Positions 39,951-49,366 of a stretch of 64,000 nt of DNA are shown here, piece after piece. Each line of letters opens with the position of its first letter. Within the stretch, counting starts at the first letter, position 1. Below the pieces are notes generated by a model, which saw only the letters and a program-made list of their open reading frames with translations, did not search any database and had not been told where the DNA came from. The DNA comes from Azolla caroliniana (taxonomy: Eukaryota > Polypodiophyta): NCBI GenBank assembly GCA_043228905.1, contig JBHGNT010000022.1, forward strand, positions 4,464,001-4,528,000, read 5' to 3'. A program made the position numbers and the translations under genes.

Positions 39951-42941
39951 TCATTGTTCACCCAAATTGTCCAAAATACTTTGTTCAAGAATTTCCACTT
40001 GTTCTTCCGGTTGTGGTTGCTGCGGCTGTGCTTGCTGCTGCTGCTGTGGTTGCGGTTGGGACTGAGGCTGCTCCGCTTGCTGCTGCTGCTCCGTTTGTTC
40101 CGCTGACTCCGGCTGCTCCGTTTGTCTCTCTGGCTCCGGCATCTCCGTTTGACTGCTTCCGGTCCGGTCTCCTTCCAGTAACGGTTCCTCATCACTGAGG
40201 TTGACCGTAACTGGTTCTCGTTCTTTCTCTCCCCGGATCCGGGACCTCTCGTAGCTTTCAAATTGGATCTGCGCCTCCAGCCTGTCGTCATCCAGCTGAG
40301 CTACAAGTTGCCGGACTTGCTCTAATTGGTCCTCTGCCAAGGCTTGAAAGTCTTCGGCAAGCTCCTCTCTTATGCCGGTGAAGTCTTCGGAAGTCAGCAT
40401 ATAGCAATCATCTCCCTCCTTCCGCCGGTTCTCTACGTCAGCCCGGAGCAATTGGAGTTCCGCCGCGTTCGTGGCCCACTTGGTCCACCATTTGACGGAC
40501 CCGTTGTCAATCAAGCTCTTGGTCTGGTTCAACCAGGCCCGCATTATATCCTGGATGCGACTTGCTCCCATTTGCGCTCTGCTTTCCACCACTTGTCGCT
40601 CCTCCTTCAACTGCTTGATGAGATTTGCCGTATCCTCCGCCTGCTCTCTGTAGCGCGTCAGCTGCCCTTGATATGTCGTTTGCAGCCTCTGCAGTACCTC
40701 CGCCGCTCTTTCTTTTTCCGCCTGCTGTTGCCTGAGGAGCTCTGTCCGAACCTTCTCCGCCTCTTCCAACCGTCTTCTGTTTTCCGCTTGTTCCTTGGCG
40801 AATGCGGTTGCGGTCCGATCAACTGCTTGCCGGAGCTCATCCGTCCGTTCCTTGTGCTCCGTTTGCAACCGTTTATACTCCCGGTGCAAGTTCTCAAATT
40901 CCTCCGTTTTTTGTTTGAGCTTGCCGTTGATCTGGCGATGGTTCCGGTCCTCCCGGTCCTTTACCTGCCGGAGTTCCTCTTTCAGGCGCTCTACTTCTGT
41001 TTCGGCGTTCCTCCGGAGCCTCTCCTTCTCTTGCAGCATTTTCTCCTTCTCCTCCTTGAGCCGGTCGTACGCTTGGTGGCCTTTCCGTAAGCTCTCCTCG
41101 GCCCGGCGTAGATTCTCAGCAGTCTTTTTGAGTTCTGCCTCCGCTGCCGTCTTCAATTCTCTTTCGCGGCTCCTCAGCGCTTCTTGGGCAGCAAGCTCAT
41201 CCTTTAAATCCGCAAGCTCTTGGGCTTGTGCCGCATTTCTCTCCGGAACGGTTTCCGTTGCCGGGGTCTGATTGCTATGTACAGGTTGATCTGCCGCTTT
41301 ATTCTGTACATTGCCCGGAGTCACCGGTGCTTGGACTTGTGTTGTCAAAGCCACTTGAGCCATTTCCCTTGTGACCCTGTCCAAGTCTTGTTCAAGGCTC
41401 CGGATTCTGGACCGGGCCGTCTCTAGATCTACGGTTGTGACGAGCAACCGTTCCTGGTGCGCTCTCTCTTCCGCCTCTATATACTCGACCACTCCGGCGA
41501 TTTGCTCGCCTACCCACCGTAGCCACATGCTACTGGTGCCTTGTTGCTGTACTGGTCGGGTCGGCTCATTCACTGTGGACTTGTCTGGCCTGAGTGCCTG
41601 CATATGCCGTTCTGGTTCTACTCCTTGGCCGCCGTGTGCTCTGGCTGGGCTCGCCGGCTGTTGAGTTCCGGTTCTCGCCGTCTCCGGAGCCGTTGGACTG
41701 ACTTCTTCTATAGAAGTCGACAAGACCGGTTCCCTACGCACCGGTTCCGGTTCTTCCCTTGTGGTTTGCTCAGGCTGAGTTGGGGGCGTTTCTGCCTCTC
41801 GCGGGTACGACCGCTCCCCTCCTGTCTCGGCGGTCCTACTTCTTGACCGTCGTTGGAGGTGCTCTTCTGGCTCCTCCGTTTCCTCTTCCTGTGTCACGGC
41901 ATGTGTCTGTGCCGTCAAGGGTTCCGGTTCCTTCTGTCCCGGTCTCCGTAAGGTTATCTTGACGGGTCGGACCGGTGATACCTCCTCCGGTTCTGGGACC
42001 CGTTTCTTCCCTTTCGTCGCCCTCGACGCCAGCAGCTGCTGTCGTTTGGACGCCGGCTTCGAGGTGCTTCCTTCCGATACTCTTGGCCGCTTCTTTGGCT
42101 GGACGGTCTCGACCGGCGGCACGAGCAATGTAATCCATTGAGCTACGACGTGCCACAGCTTCCGGCCCTCCTTGCCGTCCTTTCCTCGTACCATGTCGAT
42201 TGTCGTGCACAAACCGTCTGCAATCAACACCGGCCAGTCCACCTTGACCCCTTCATAGGTGGCAATGATCATCCCTGCCCGATTTTTTGGCATGACAGGG
42301 GGTCGGGGGTACACGTGACCGTACTCATGGAGCACTCGAGCTATCTCCCTGAATAGCGGATCTTCGCCGCCCTGCGTCCGATAGCCTTTGCCGGCAACAG
42401 AGTACTCACCGAAATATCGGGTGAGTTGCTCCGAGGTTGGATTATCAATCTGAAAAATTCCTCCCTCCGGAAGGCCTGTTAGCGCACGGATCGCTTCCTC
42501 GGTGATGACTTCCTTGTCGAGCTCCTTGATGACCTGGTCGGCTTCTCTGTGCGGTGGTGCTTCCATGATGGCCAAGAACCCCTCCAGTCCGTGTTGTCTG
42601 AACCATTTCCTGGCCGCTTCCGACAGCGTTTGTGGTTCCATGTCTGCTTCGAGGTCGAGGAAAGATGGCAAGGTAGAGTGGTGATGAGAGTGAGGACGAG
42701 AGAGAGAGCGTTCTGAACGTGGGGGTTCTCTGCGTGCAGGTTCGCGTTTGCTCAGCTTCCACTGTCTTGGTGCTTCTGTGCTTCTTGGCTCGCGAAATGA
42801 AAAGGTCTCCATGCGTTCTGCTTCTTCTTTGTGCGTTTTGGCGCCTTTTTCGAGCATGCACACGTCGTGTACCAATTTAGTATTAAGTAGCGTGGCGTCT
42901 CTTAAATGCCCACTACGTACCTTTTCGCTCCTTGCTTTCAC
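39951..42941 (-). CDS. Gyp-M ORF2, 996-aa coiled-coil protein of unknown function
   Basis: Open from 42941; a start at the internal Met of METFSFREP is also possible. Residues about 1-100 are basic and Ser/Arg-rich. Residues about 100-270 look folded: LSEAARKWFRQHGLEGFLAI, TEEAIRALTGLPEGG, FREIARVLHEYGHVYPRPPV, EGVKVDWPVLIADGLC. This resembles, weakly and from memory, the 'putative plant transposon protein' domain. Residues 270-480 are Pro/Glu/Arg-rich. Residues about 490-930 form a long Glu/Lys/Arg/Gln coiled coil, ending in a Gln/Glu/Pro-rich tail. I see no signal peptide or membrane segment, so despite its env-like position it is not an envelope. It lies 82 bases after the gag-pol stop, in another frame. 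Gyp-J keeps a decayed copy. Confidence 0.85.
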   Translation of the reverse strand: MKARSEKVRSGHLRDATLLNTKLVHDVCMLEKGAKTHKEEAERMETFSFREPRSTEAPRQWKLSKREPARREPPRSERSLSRPHSHHHSTLPSFLDLEADMEPQTLSEAARKWFRQHGLEGFLAIMEAPPHREADQVIKELDKEVITEEAIRALTGLPEGGIFQIDNPTSEQLTRYFGEYSVAGKGYRTQGGEDPLFREIARVLHEYGHVYPRPPVMPKNRAGMIIATYEGVKVDWPVLIADGLCTTIDMVRGKDGKEGRKLWHVVAQWITLLVPPVETVQPKKRPRVSEGSTSKPASKRQQLLASRATKGKKRVPEPEEVSPVRPVKITLRRPGQKEPEPLTAQTHAVTQEEETEEPEEHLQRRSRSRTAETGGERSYPREAETPPTQPEQTTREEPEPVRREPVLSTSIEEVSPTAPETARTGTQQPASPARAHGGQGVEPERHMQALRPDKSTVNEPTRPVQQQGTSSMWLRWVGEQIAGVVEYIEAEERAHQERLLVTTVDLETARSRIRSLEQDLDRVTREMAQVALTTQVQAPVTPGNVQNKAADQPVHSNQTPATETVPERNAAQAQELADLKDELAAQEALRSRERELKTAAEAELKKTAENLRRAEESLRKGHQAYDRLKEEKEKMLQEKERLRRNAETEVERLKEELRQVKDREDRNHRQINGKLKQKTEEFENLHREYKRLQTEHKERTDELRQAVDRTATAFAKEQAENRRRLEEAEKVRTELLRQQQAEKERAAEVLQRLQTTYQGQLTRYREQAEDTANLIKQLKEERQVVESRAQMGASRIQDIMRAWLNQTKSLIDNGSVKWWTKWATNAAELQLLRADVENRRKEGDDCYMLTSEDFTGIREELAEDFQALAEDQLEQVRQLVAQLDDDRLEAQIQFESYERSRIRGEKEREPVTVNLSDEEPLLEGDRTGSSQTEMPEPERQTEQPESAEQTEQQQQAEQPQSQPQPQQQQQAQPQQPQPEEQVEILEQSILDNLGEQ

Positions 42942-42956
42942 ACCCGTTCATACCTC

Positions 42957-42958
<2 letters not shown>

Positions 42959-42994
<36 letters not shown>
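42959..42994 (-). repeat. Poly(A) tract between Gyp-M gag-pol and ORF2
   Basis: 36 T on the plus strand, so a pure A run in the element's sense strand. It lies between the gag-pol stop (43024) and the ORF2 start (42941). An A-rich tract lies at the same place in Gyp-J (12072-12115). Confidence 0.85.
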
Positions 42995-43023
42995 CTTTCA
43001 ATTTTTAATGACGGTGTGTGACC

Positions 43024-46000
43024 TTACACATCCGTAGGTCCCTTCGAACCCTTACCGTTTTCCTTACGGGTTGCCGTGTCTTCCTTCGTCTCTGCTACGG
43101 GTTCCCCGTCGTCTTTTTCTTCCGGATTGATCCGTACCGATCCCGGACAGTTTCCCGGTCTAGTGCCGGTGAGCTGCATAAACGGGTTCTTTGGCATCGG
43201 TCCTTTATAGGGCTTTAGTCGAAATCCATTCACCCACTTGCCTAGTACTTCACCGGCAAGTGTCCCTATCTGATAGGACCCGTTGTATTCCCTTGTCAGC
43301 CAATACGGGCCTGTCCATTTGAACCGGAGTTTACCCGGCATCTTGCCCATCCTCGTTTGGAATACTAGCACTGGCTTTCCGATTTCGAACATCTTCTCAT
43401 TACCTTTCCGGTGACGGTCAACGAACGCTTTCCGTCGTCGTTGCTCCAGTTCCATGTGTAGGATGCTGGCCAGCCGTTGCTCCTCCAGTTCGCATAGTGC
43501 TGCTAGCCGCATTTCCTCCGACTTCTTTTCATTCAGCCGTTCCCGTAGTTGGATCCGTAAGCTTGGTACCTGAAACTCGACCGGCATGACCGCTTCTAAG
43601 CCGAATGCTAACCGGAACGGCGTTGTCCGGATACTTGTTTTGTATGCCGTTCTGTACGCCCATAGCGCACTATGGAGCTTTGTGTCCCAGTCCGTCCGGT
43701 TTTCATTGACAATTTTGCGGAGAATGTTCTGCAACGTTTTATTGGTGGACTCTGCTAACCCGTTCGCCTGTGGGTAGTACGGTGTGCTTCGTTTATGGAC
43801 CACGGCATAGAACGTTGTTAAGCTTTCCACTACCTGGCCAAGGAAGTGGCCTCCTTGGTCGCTGATTAATTCAATCGGACATCCATACCGGCACCAAATG
43901 TTTTCGTACAGGAATTTTGCTGTGGATGACGCGGTGTTGTCTCTCAGGGCCTTAGCTTCCACCCATTTCGTGCAATAATCCGTTGCCACGATGACATAAC
44001 GATTACCTGTTCTCATTGCCGGTGGCTTGAACGGTCCGACAAAATCCAACCCCCACTTCTGGAATGGCTCTAGTGGAAGTACCGGTTGGTGTGGCATCCG
44101 TGCTTGCTCCGTAGGCTGGCCCATTCGTTGGCATAGGTCACATTCCTTAGCATACTTGACGGCGTCTTTTAACGTCGTGGGCCACCACAAGCCGCTCTGC
44201 CATACTTTCCTCGCCGTCGCTTCCCCGGCATAGTGTCCTCCGGCAACCCCACAGTGTGCTTCCCGTAAGATTACTTCTTGCTCGTCACTACGGACTGCCC
44301 GTCTCCATATTCCATCTGCTCCCTTGTGGTAGAGAGTGTCCCGTAATAGACAGAAATTGCGGCTCTGCACCGCCAGTCGTTTCCTCTCGTCCCGGTTCAT
44401 TTCCTCCGGTGGCAGGCCCGTGCTTAGGAACTGGTGCATGTTTGTCAGCCACCTATCTTCTGATACCACCGTGTCGTCTGCTGCCGTTTCCGGGGTGATA
44501 CGGAATAACTCTGCGTCCGGGAATTCATCCGCTACTCCGTCGCCTGCTTCTCCGGACTCTAACCGGCTCAGGTAGTCTGCTACGGCATGATGGATACCGG
44601 GGCGGTGGAATATCTCGAATTCGAACTCCTGCAACAGCAAGGTCCAACGGGCCAACTTACCGGTCAAGGACGCCTTGGATACTAAGTACAGGAGCGCCGA
44701 GTGATCCACATGGCAGGAGAACTTCCTTCCCAATAGGTAATGACGAAACTTTGTTACACTGTAGATCATGCCCAGGGCCTCCCGTTCTGTCGTTGAATAG
44801 TTCTTTTCCGCTTGGGACAGCTTCCGGTTGGCGTAATATACCGGCCGGTACCATTTAGGCTCCGTAAGTTGCATTAAGGCGCTGCCAATAGCGATGTCGG
44901 AAGCGTCCACGAACACATGAAATTCCTTGCTCCAATCCGGAGGCTGCACGACGGGTGCTTGCGATAAAAGTACCTTCAGGGCATTGTATGCCTTATCCTC
45001 CGTATCCGTCCATTGGAACGGTGTCCGATGTACCGCGGTGTGTAATGGTGTAGCCAAGTCAGCCAAGTGACGGAGCATCCGGCTGTGCCACCGGATTTGT
45101 CCTAAGAATCGGCTTAGTGCTTTGGCCGTTTTCGGTGCCGGTGCCCCTAGTATGGCGTTTACTTTGTCCGGGTCGACCGCAATGCCCTCCTTACTTACAA
45201 TGTGTCCCAGCAATATTCCACTTGAAACCCCAAAGATGCATTTTGCTGGGTTTAAGCTTAGCCGGTATAACCTACACTTTTCAAGGCATAACCGTAGGTG
45301 CTGCAAATGGTCTTTTCCCCGGCTATAGACTGCAAAATCATCCAGGAAAACTTGCATGAAGGCAGGAATGTATTCGCCGAAGATCTCCATGATGATTCGC
45401 TGGAACGTTGCTGGTGCCGTTTTTAGGCCGAACATCATGACTTCTGCCACAAACACCCCCCCCCATTCGGTAACGAACGCTGTCTTCTCCTGGTCGTCCG
45501 GGTGCATCCGGATTTGCTTGTACCCGCTGAACCCGTCTAGAAAGCTATAAACTTCATGGCCGGCGACGGCATCCAGTACTCCATCCGTGAACGGAAGAGG
45601 GAATGCATCCGTAATTGTGGCTGCATTTAGTTTCCGGTAATCTACACACACACGGATTTTACCGTTCTTCTTTGGGACGACGACGATGGGGCTCAGCCAC
45701 GTCGCTTTCTTTACCGGCCGGATGAAGCCTACTCTTAGGAGTTTGTCGATTTCCTCCTTCACTTTGGCGGCGTAGTTGGGGTTCATTCGGTAACGTCGTT
45801 GCGCCACTGGTTTCGCGTCCCTGCCTAGGTGGATCTGATGCTGATATAATTGAGGGTCCAGCCCTCGCATGTCTTCGTATGACCAGGCGAATACGTCGCG
45901 AAACTCCGTGAGAAGTTTGATCATCGCCGCTTTATCTTCCGGCTTCATTTCTTTGGCGATGTGTACCGGCTTTGATTCGTCCTTGCTTCCTAGGTTTACT

Positions 46001-48891
46001 TCGTCGAGCTGGGATGCTTTTACCCATTGGGAAACGGCCATTTCCCGTTCCAACGCTTCCTGTGCTTGCCGTAATTCCCGAATCGCATCTTTGTCTGGTT
46101 CGGCTTCGGTGTCGTCCCGCTGCGGCAAGTATGGGGCTACGGCTTCAGCTACGTCAATCTCGAAGAGTGGTACGATCTTTGGGTGTTCCTCCAAGTACTG
46201 GGCTTCTTCGTCGTCTGCCAATCCTTCAAGCATGTTCACACATTCCGCATACAGCGGTGTGCATTCCTTACCGTTGCTCGTCCGTGGTTGTGTCGGTACC
46301 CGGACCTTGGCTTTTCCGCGCCGGAAGGTAATCATATTTTTTCGCCAATTTTGCTTGATGTGTGCTGTTTTCAACCATGGTCTGCCCAGCAGCAGTGGGT
46401 ACGCGCCTTGCGCCTGTAGCTGCAGTACTACAGCCGAGATATGAAATGTGTGACCTCCTATGGTGACTTCCAATTTCCGTATTAAGCCCGTCGGCCGTAC
46501 CGAACTCGTATCCGCCATCCGTAGCCAGAACGGGCATGGCTCCCATTCATGTATTCCCAAGGCATCACACGTACGGAGGCTTATTACGTTCACCCCGGAA
46601 CCTCCATCGATTACGGTGCCGGGAAGTTCGTGCCCTTTGACAATAGCTGTAATCGCCGGACTACTAGTGTTCACCACCGTCGGTCCCTCCTCCGAATTCG
46701 AGAAGAGGACTGGTGCCGGTGGGGCTATACCGTCTGTCATGACCGTTTTTAGTCCTTCTGTGAATCGCGGTACGAGCTGCAAGAGTCTTCCTAACGGCAA
46801 CGTGATCTGACATTCTTGCAGTGCTTGCCATGTCTCGTTTTCTGGGTGGCTACCGCCGGCACTCCCTATGGTATTCGCCTTTTGCCGTTCCGCGTCCGCG
46901 ACGTTCCTTTCATTGGCTTCCTTCACCCATTCTGTTGCCTGTTTTCGTATGGCCTCTTGTGTTTCCCACTCTTTGGCCATGCCTTTCGACCGTGTGGTTA
47001 CTTGCTGTACATCCGTCACTTCCGGAACCACCATATTAACTGTTGGTCGTTTCTCGTAGCTCTTTACCGGGCACTGGTTACTGTAGTGGCCTTCCTGCCT
47101 GCAGTAGTAGCAGTACTCTTTACGGGTATTGCTGGATTCAGCATTGCTGGTAGCCGGAGTTGGTCCCGTAGCGAGTGGTGCGTTCTGTGCCGGTTGGCTC
47201 CTTGGGGTTCCATGTTCCGGGTCCCTAGGGTGACCACCTTTCTTGAAATTACGTTTCTTATTATTCTTATGTTTATTTCGGTAGTCCGGTCGTGGTGGAT
47301 CGTAAAATCGGCCGTAGTCCTCCTGGTGCCTTCGGTAACCAGGGGAATGGTCTCTGTCGTATTGCTCGTGTCGCCTGTTGGGCTCTCGATAACGGTCCGA
47401 TCGCTCATACCGGTCGTAGTTATCACGCCGATTCCCGTACCGGCCATCATTCTCTTGCCTGTCTCCGTACCGGACATCCTGTGCCGGTCGGTACCGGTTC
47501 ATTTTTTGCCAACGATCTTCATCTTCGTCTTGGCTGCTTCTTGGCTCGATCCGTCGGACGGGTGGTGCTTGTCGGTTTAACAGGTTATACTCGCACCGGT
47601 CCGTTGTATGACTCTTGGATTGACAAATCACACACTGAGTGCGCATGGTGCACTCTACTGCCGAGTGTCCGGCATTCAAGCAGATTGTGCATTGAATTGC
47701 CTGCCGGAACCGGAGATCTTCCTCGGTGGGTAACGCCCGTTGCAGTGTTCCCAGCGTAAGCCATGAGCTTGTCTTTTCCATTTCTCTGACCCGGTCAATG
47801 ACCTGATCGATGGTGCATCCTCGAAAGTCGATCACCGTACACACCGTGCGTAACGGTTCCCGGAGTGCGTTTAAAAATATCGTCCGTAATTCCTCCTCCG
47901 GGGGTGCACGGGCGAGCTGGCTATGCATTCGTTGGAAACGGATGACGAATTGGGGAATGCTTTCCCCTGCCTCCTGTCGGATCGTATAAAACAGGCCCAC
48001 CATTGTCGTCTGGTCGACCTCCTTGTGGAAAAAATGCAAGAATTTTGCTTTTAATTCTGCAAATGTTGTGATGGTCGCCGGGTCCTGCGACCGCCGCCAT
48101 CGTGTCGCTGGTCCCTCCAACGTGACTCCGAATTCCGCTATCTTCGAGCGTTCTTCTTCCTCCGGTGTCATTCGCTGGGACGTGTGATTTGCTTCCCATG
48201 TCTGCTCGAAGTCATCAACATGCGCTTCCGCGTCCGGATCATCGCGATACTTTGAGTATTGGAACGGCATGTCGTCGTCCAGTATTAGGCCGCGGTTTAG
48301 TGGCGTTTGTTGATATTTTTCCGGTTCTTTCTCCGGTTCCACTTCCGGTTGTTTTGCCGGTCCTTTTTCCGGTTCTTTTTCCAGCTCTTCTTCCGGTACC
48401 TTTGCCGGCTCTTTCGTTGGTGTTGGTGGCTTTGCTTCTTCCACTTCCGGTGTTGGTGGGTTGACGGCTTCCGTTTGCGGTTCCGGATAGCCCTGGTTGA
48501 GCGGTTCCGGTTCTGGAGTCGGCACGGTATCCGACCCGTCGTCTTCCGGGCCGCCGGGGGTATCGTTGCTGCTCCGGTAGTTCGTGTGCACGTTGTATCC
48601 CCCTTCGGAATCCGATTCGTAGGCTGAAAAGGCTTCTGCCTCGTTTTCTCCGCTTGCCAGTGCCTCCAGGAGTCGTTCGGTTTCCCGGAGACTACTTAGG
48701 CTGCTTCCGTCGTCCTGGTCGCGAGTTTGCCGTAACCGGAGAGATTCCTCCGCGACTCTCCGGATCTCGTTGGAGAACGAACGATCCGAGCGAATTTCCT
48801 GCGCTGCTTGCTGGAAAGTCTCACGCCGTCTTTGCCGTTCGGCGAGGCGTCGAGCTCGGTCTGTAACCAAGTCGTGCGTTGGTCTAGTCAT
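43024..48891 (-). CDS. Gyp-M gag-pol polyprotein (1955 aa)
   Basis: Start MTRPTHDLVTDRARRLAERQ at 48891, after a short leader. gag capsid at about 210-390 (MPFQYSKYRDDPDAEAHVDD; FLHFFHKEVDQTTMVGLFYT). Three zinc knuckles: 401-414 CTICLNAGHSAVEC, 421-434 CVICQSKSHTTDRC, 594-607 CYYCRQEGHYSNQC, the last after a long Arg/Asp/Tyr-rich stretch. Protease is near 760 (VIDGGSGVNVISLRT), RT at about 1050-1230 (VDYRKLNAATITDAFPLPFT; VFLDDFAVYS) and RNase H at about 1300-1430 (HVFVDASDIAIGSALMQ). Integrase has its zinc region at about 1540-1585 and core at about 1610-1720 ([28 protein letters not shown]). All key Asp/Glu residues are present. No stop or frameshift. There is no separate gag stop, so all products come from one chain. 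Confidence 0.95.
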   Translation of the reverse strand: MTRPTHDLVTDRARRLAERQRRRETFQQAAQEIRSDRSFSNEIRRVAEESLRLRQTRDQDDGSSLSSLRETERLLEALASGENEAEAFSAYESDSEGGYNVHTNYRSSNDTPGGPEDDGSDTVPTPEPEPLNQGYPEPQTEAVNPPTPEVEEAKPPTPTKEPAKVPEEELEKEPEKGPAKQPEVEPEKEPEKYQQTPLNRGLILDDDMPFQYSKYRDDPDAEAHVDDFEQTWEANHTSQRMTPEEEERSKIAEFGVTLEGPATRWRRSQDPATITTFAELKAKFLHFFHKEVDQTTMVGLFYTIRQEAGESIPQFVIRFQRMHSQLARAPPEEELRTIFLNALREPLRTVCTVIDFRGCTIDQVIDRVREMEKTSSWLTLGTLQRALPTEEDLRFRQAIQCTICLNAGHSAVECTMRTQCVICQSKSHTTDRCEYNLLNRQAPPVRRIEPRSSQDEDEDRWQKMNRYRPAQDVRYGDRQENDGRYGNRRDNYDRYERSDRYREPNRRHEQYDRDHSPGYRRHQEDYGRFYDPPRPDYRNKHKNNKKRNFKKGGHPRDPEHGTPRSQPAQNAPLATGPTPATSNAESSNTRKEYCYYCRQEGHYSNQCPVKSYEKRPTVNMVVPEVTDVQQVTTRSKGMAKEWETQEAIRKQATEWVKEANERNVADAERQKANTIGSAGGSHPENETWQALQECQITLPLGRLLQLVPRFTEGLKTVMTDGIAPPAPVLFSNSEEGPTVVNTSSPAITAIVKGHELPGTVIDGGSGVNVISLRTCDALGIHEWEPCPFWLRMADTSSVRPTGLIRKLEVTIGGHTFHISAVVLQLQAQGAYPLLLGRPWLKTAHIKQNWRKNMITFRRGKAKVRVPTQPRTSNGKECTPLYAECVNMLEGLADDEEAQYLEEHPKIVPLFEIDVAEAVAPYLPQRDDTEAEPDKDAIRELRQAQEALEREMAVSQWVKASQLDEVNLGSKDESKPVHIAKEMKPEDKAAMIKLLTEFRDVFAWSYEDMRGLDPQLYQHQIHLGRDAKPVAQRRYRMNPNYAAKVKEEIDKLLRVGFIRPVKKATWLSPIVVVPKKNGKIRVCVDYRKLNAATITDAFPLPFTDGVLDAVAGHEVYSFLDGFSGYKQIRMHPDDQEKTAFVTEWGGVFVAEVMMFGLKTAPATFQRIIMEIFGEYIPAFMQVFLDDFAVYSRGKDHLQHLRLCLEKCRLYRLSLNPAKCIFGVSSGILLGHIVSKEGIAVDPDKVNAILGAPAPKTAKALSRFLGQIRWHSRMLRHLADLATPLHTAVHRTPFQWTDTEDKAYNALKVLLSQAPVVQPPDWSKEFHVFVDASDIAIGSALMQLTEPKWYRPVYYANRKLSQAEKNYSTTEREALGMIYSVTKFRHYLLGRKFSCHVDHSALLYLVSKASLTGKLARWTLLLQEFEFEIFHRPGIHHAVADYLSRLESGEAGDGVADEFPDAELFRITPETAADDTVVSEDRWLTNMHQFLSTGLPPEEMNRDERKRLAVQSRNFCLLRDTLYHKGADGIWRRAVRSDEQEVILREAHCGVAGGHYAGEATARKVWQSGLWWPTTLKDAVKYAKECDLCQRMGQPTEQARMPHQPVLPLEPFQKWGLDFVGPFKPPAMRTGNRYVIVATDYCTKWVEAKALRDNTASSTAKFLYENIWCRYGCPIELISDQGGHFLGQVVESLTTFYAVVHKRSTPYYPQANGLAESTNKTLQNILRKIVNENRTDWDTKLHSALWAYRTAYKTSIRTTPFRLAFGLEAVMPVEFQVPSLRIQLRERLNEKKSEEMRLAALCELEEQRLASILHMELEQRRRKAFVDRHRKGNEKMFEIGKPVLVFQTRMGKMPGKLRFKWTGPYWLTREYNGSYQIGTLAGEVLGKWVNGFRLKPYKGPMPKNPFMQLTGTRPGNCPGSVRINPEEKDDGEPVAETKEDTATRKENGKGSKGPTDV

Positions 48892-48921
48892 CCATTACCG
48901 TCGTTCGCTGCGAGAAAGCAG

Positions 48922-48939
48922 GAATCGTGGTCGCCAAAA
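48922..48939 (-). other. Gyp-M primer binding site
   Basis: Minus strand TTTGGCGACCACGATTCC just inside the 5' LTR, conserved with Gyp-J. The tRNA is not identified. Confidence 0.6.
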
Positions 48940-48942
48940 CTG

Positions 48943-49361
48943 TGTTATTCTCTAGCCGGACAAGGCCTAACACAAGGTGTCACGGAGACACTTCACCAAA
49001 GGGTGATTACGGCATAGGATTAAGATTCAACGATTACACCGACTTACATAGGTTACACGATTAGAATGCTTCGGTTAATTACACGCGTAAGATATAACAG
49101 TAATTACAGAACGGAAATCAAGACAGAAGTATAAACAACATAAGCTCTATTAATTATCCGTTGTCATTACAATGGGGTCCGGGCCTTTAAATAGGTTTCC
49201 GGCCCGTAGTACAAAACGGTGCCTCTCGCACCTATTCGGGATCCGTCCGGATCTGGAACGGCATACCGTTTCCAGTCCGTCCGTCCACACTATGCTCATT
49301 TACAACCATATCTAATTAATTCCTTCACTCCGTATTTTGGACTCCTTGCCGGCCGGTAACA
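48943..49361 (-). repeat. Gyp-M 5' LTR
   Basis: Minus strand TGTTACCGGCCGGCAAGG (49361) to GAATAACA (48943). It differs from the 3' LTR only at C/T in the 'ccgctgtc/ccgttgtc' site and G/A four bases from the end. The right TSD TTAAT is at 49362-49366. Confidence 0.95.
49184..49193 (-). promoter_or_regulatory. TATA-like box of the Gyp-M 5' LTR
   Basis: Minus strand TATTTAAAGG in the context CCTATTTAAAGGCCCGG. The equivalent position in Gyp-J reads CCTATAAAAGGGCCCGG, which supports it as the promoter core. Confidence 0.55.
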
Positions 49362-49366
49362 TTAAT

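Larger units (their letters stand above)
39480..49361 (-). mobile_element. Gyp-M: intact, young Ty3/gypsy element (9882 bp)
   Basis: Two 419-bp LTRs differing at two positions by eye, a perfect TSD TTAAT, a primer site, an uninterrupted gag-pol of 1955 codons and an uninterrupted second ORF of 996 codons. RT and integrase resemble the Tat/Athila side of plant gypsy elements and not chromoviruses: there is no chromodomain and the integrase has ALWAYRTAYKTSIRTTPFRL. It is the most recently inserted complete element here and could still be mobile. Confidence 0.95.

Noticed and set aside
40326-41090. 254-codon plus-strand frame opposite Gyp-M ORF2
   Set aside because: It is the reverse of the Glu/Lys/Arg coiled-coil codons, giving a Leu-rich artefact with no start context of its own.
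46816-47580. 254-codon plus-strand hydrophobic frame in Gyp-M
   Set aside because: It lies opposite the Arg/Asp/Tyr-rich gag linker of an intact ORF and reads as a reverse-strand artefact.
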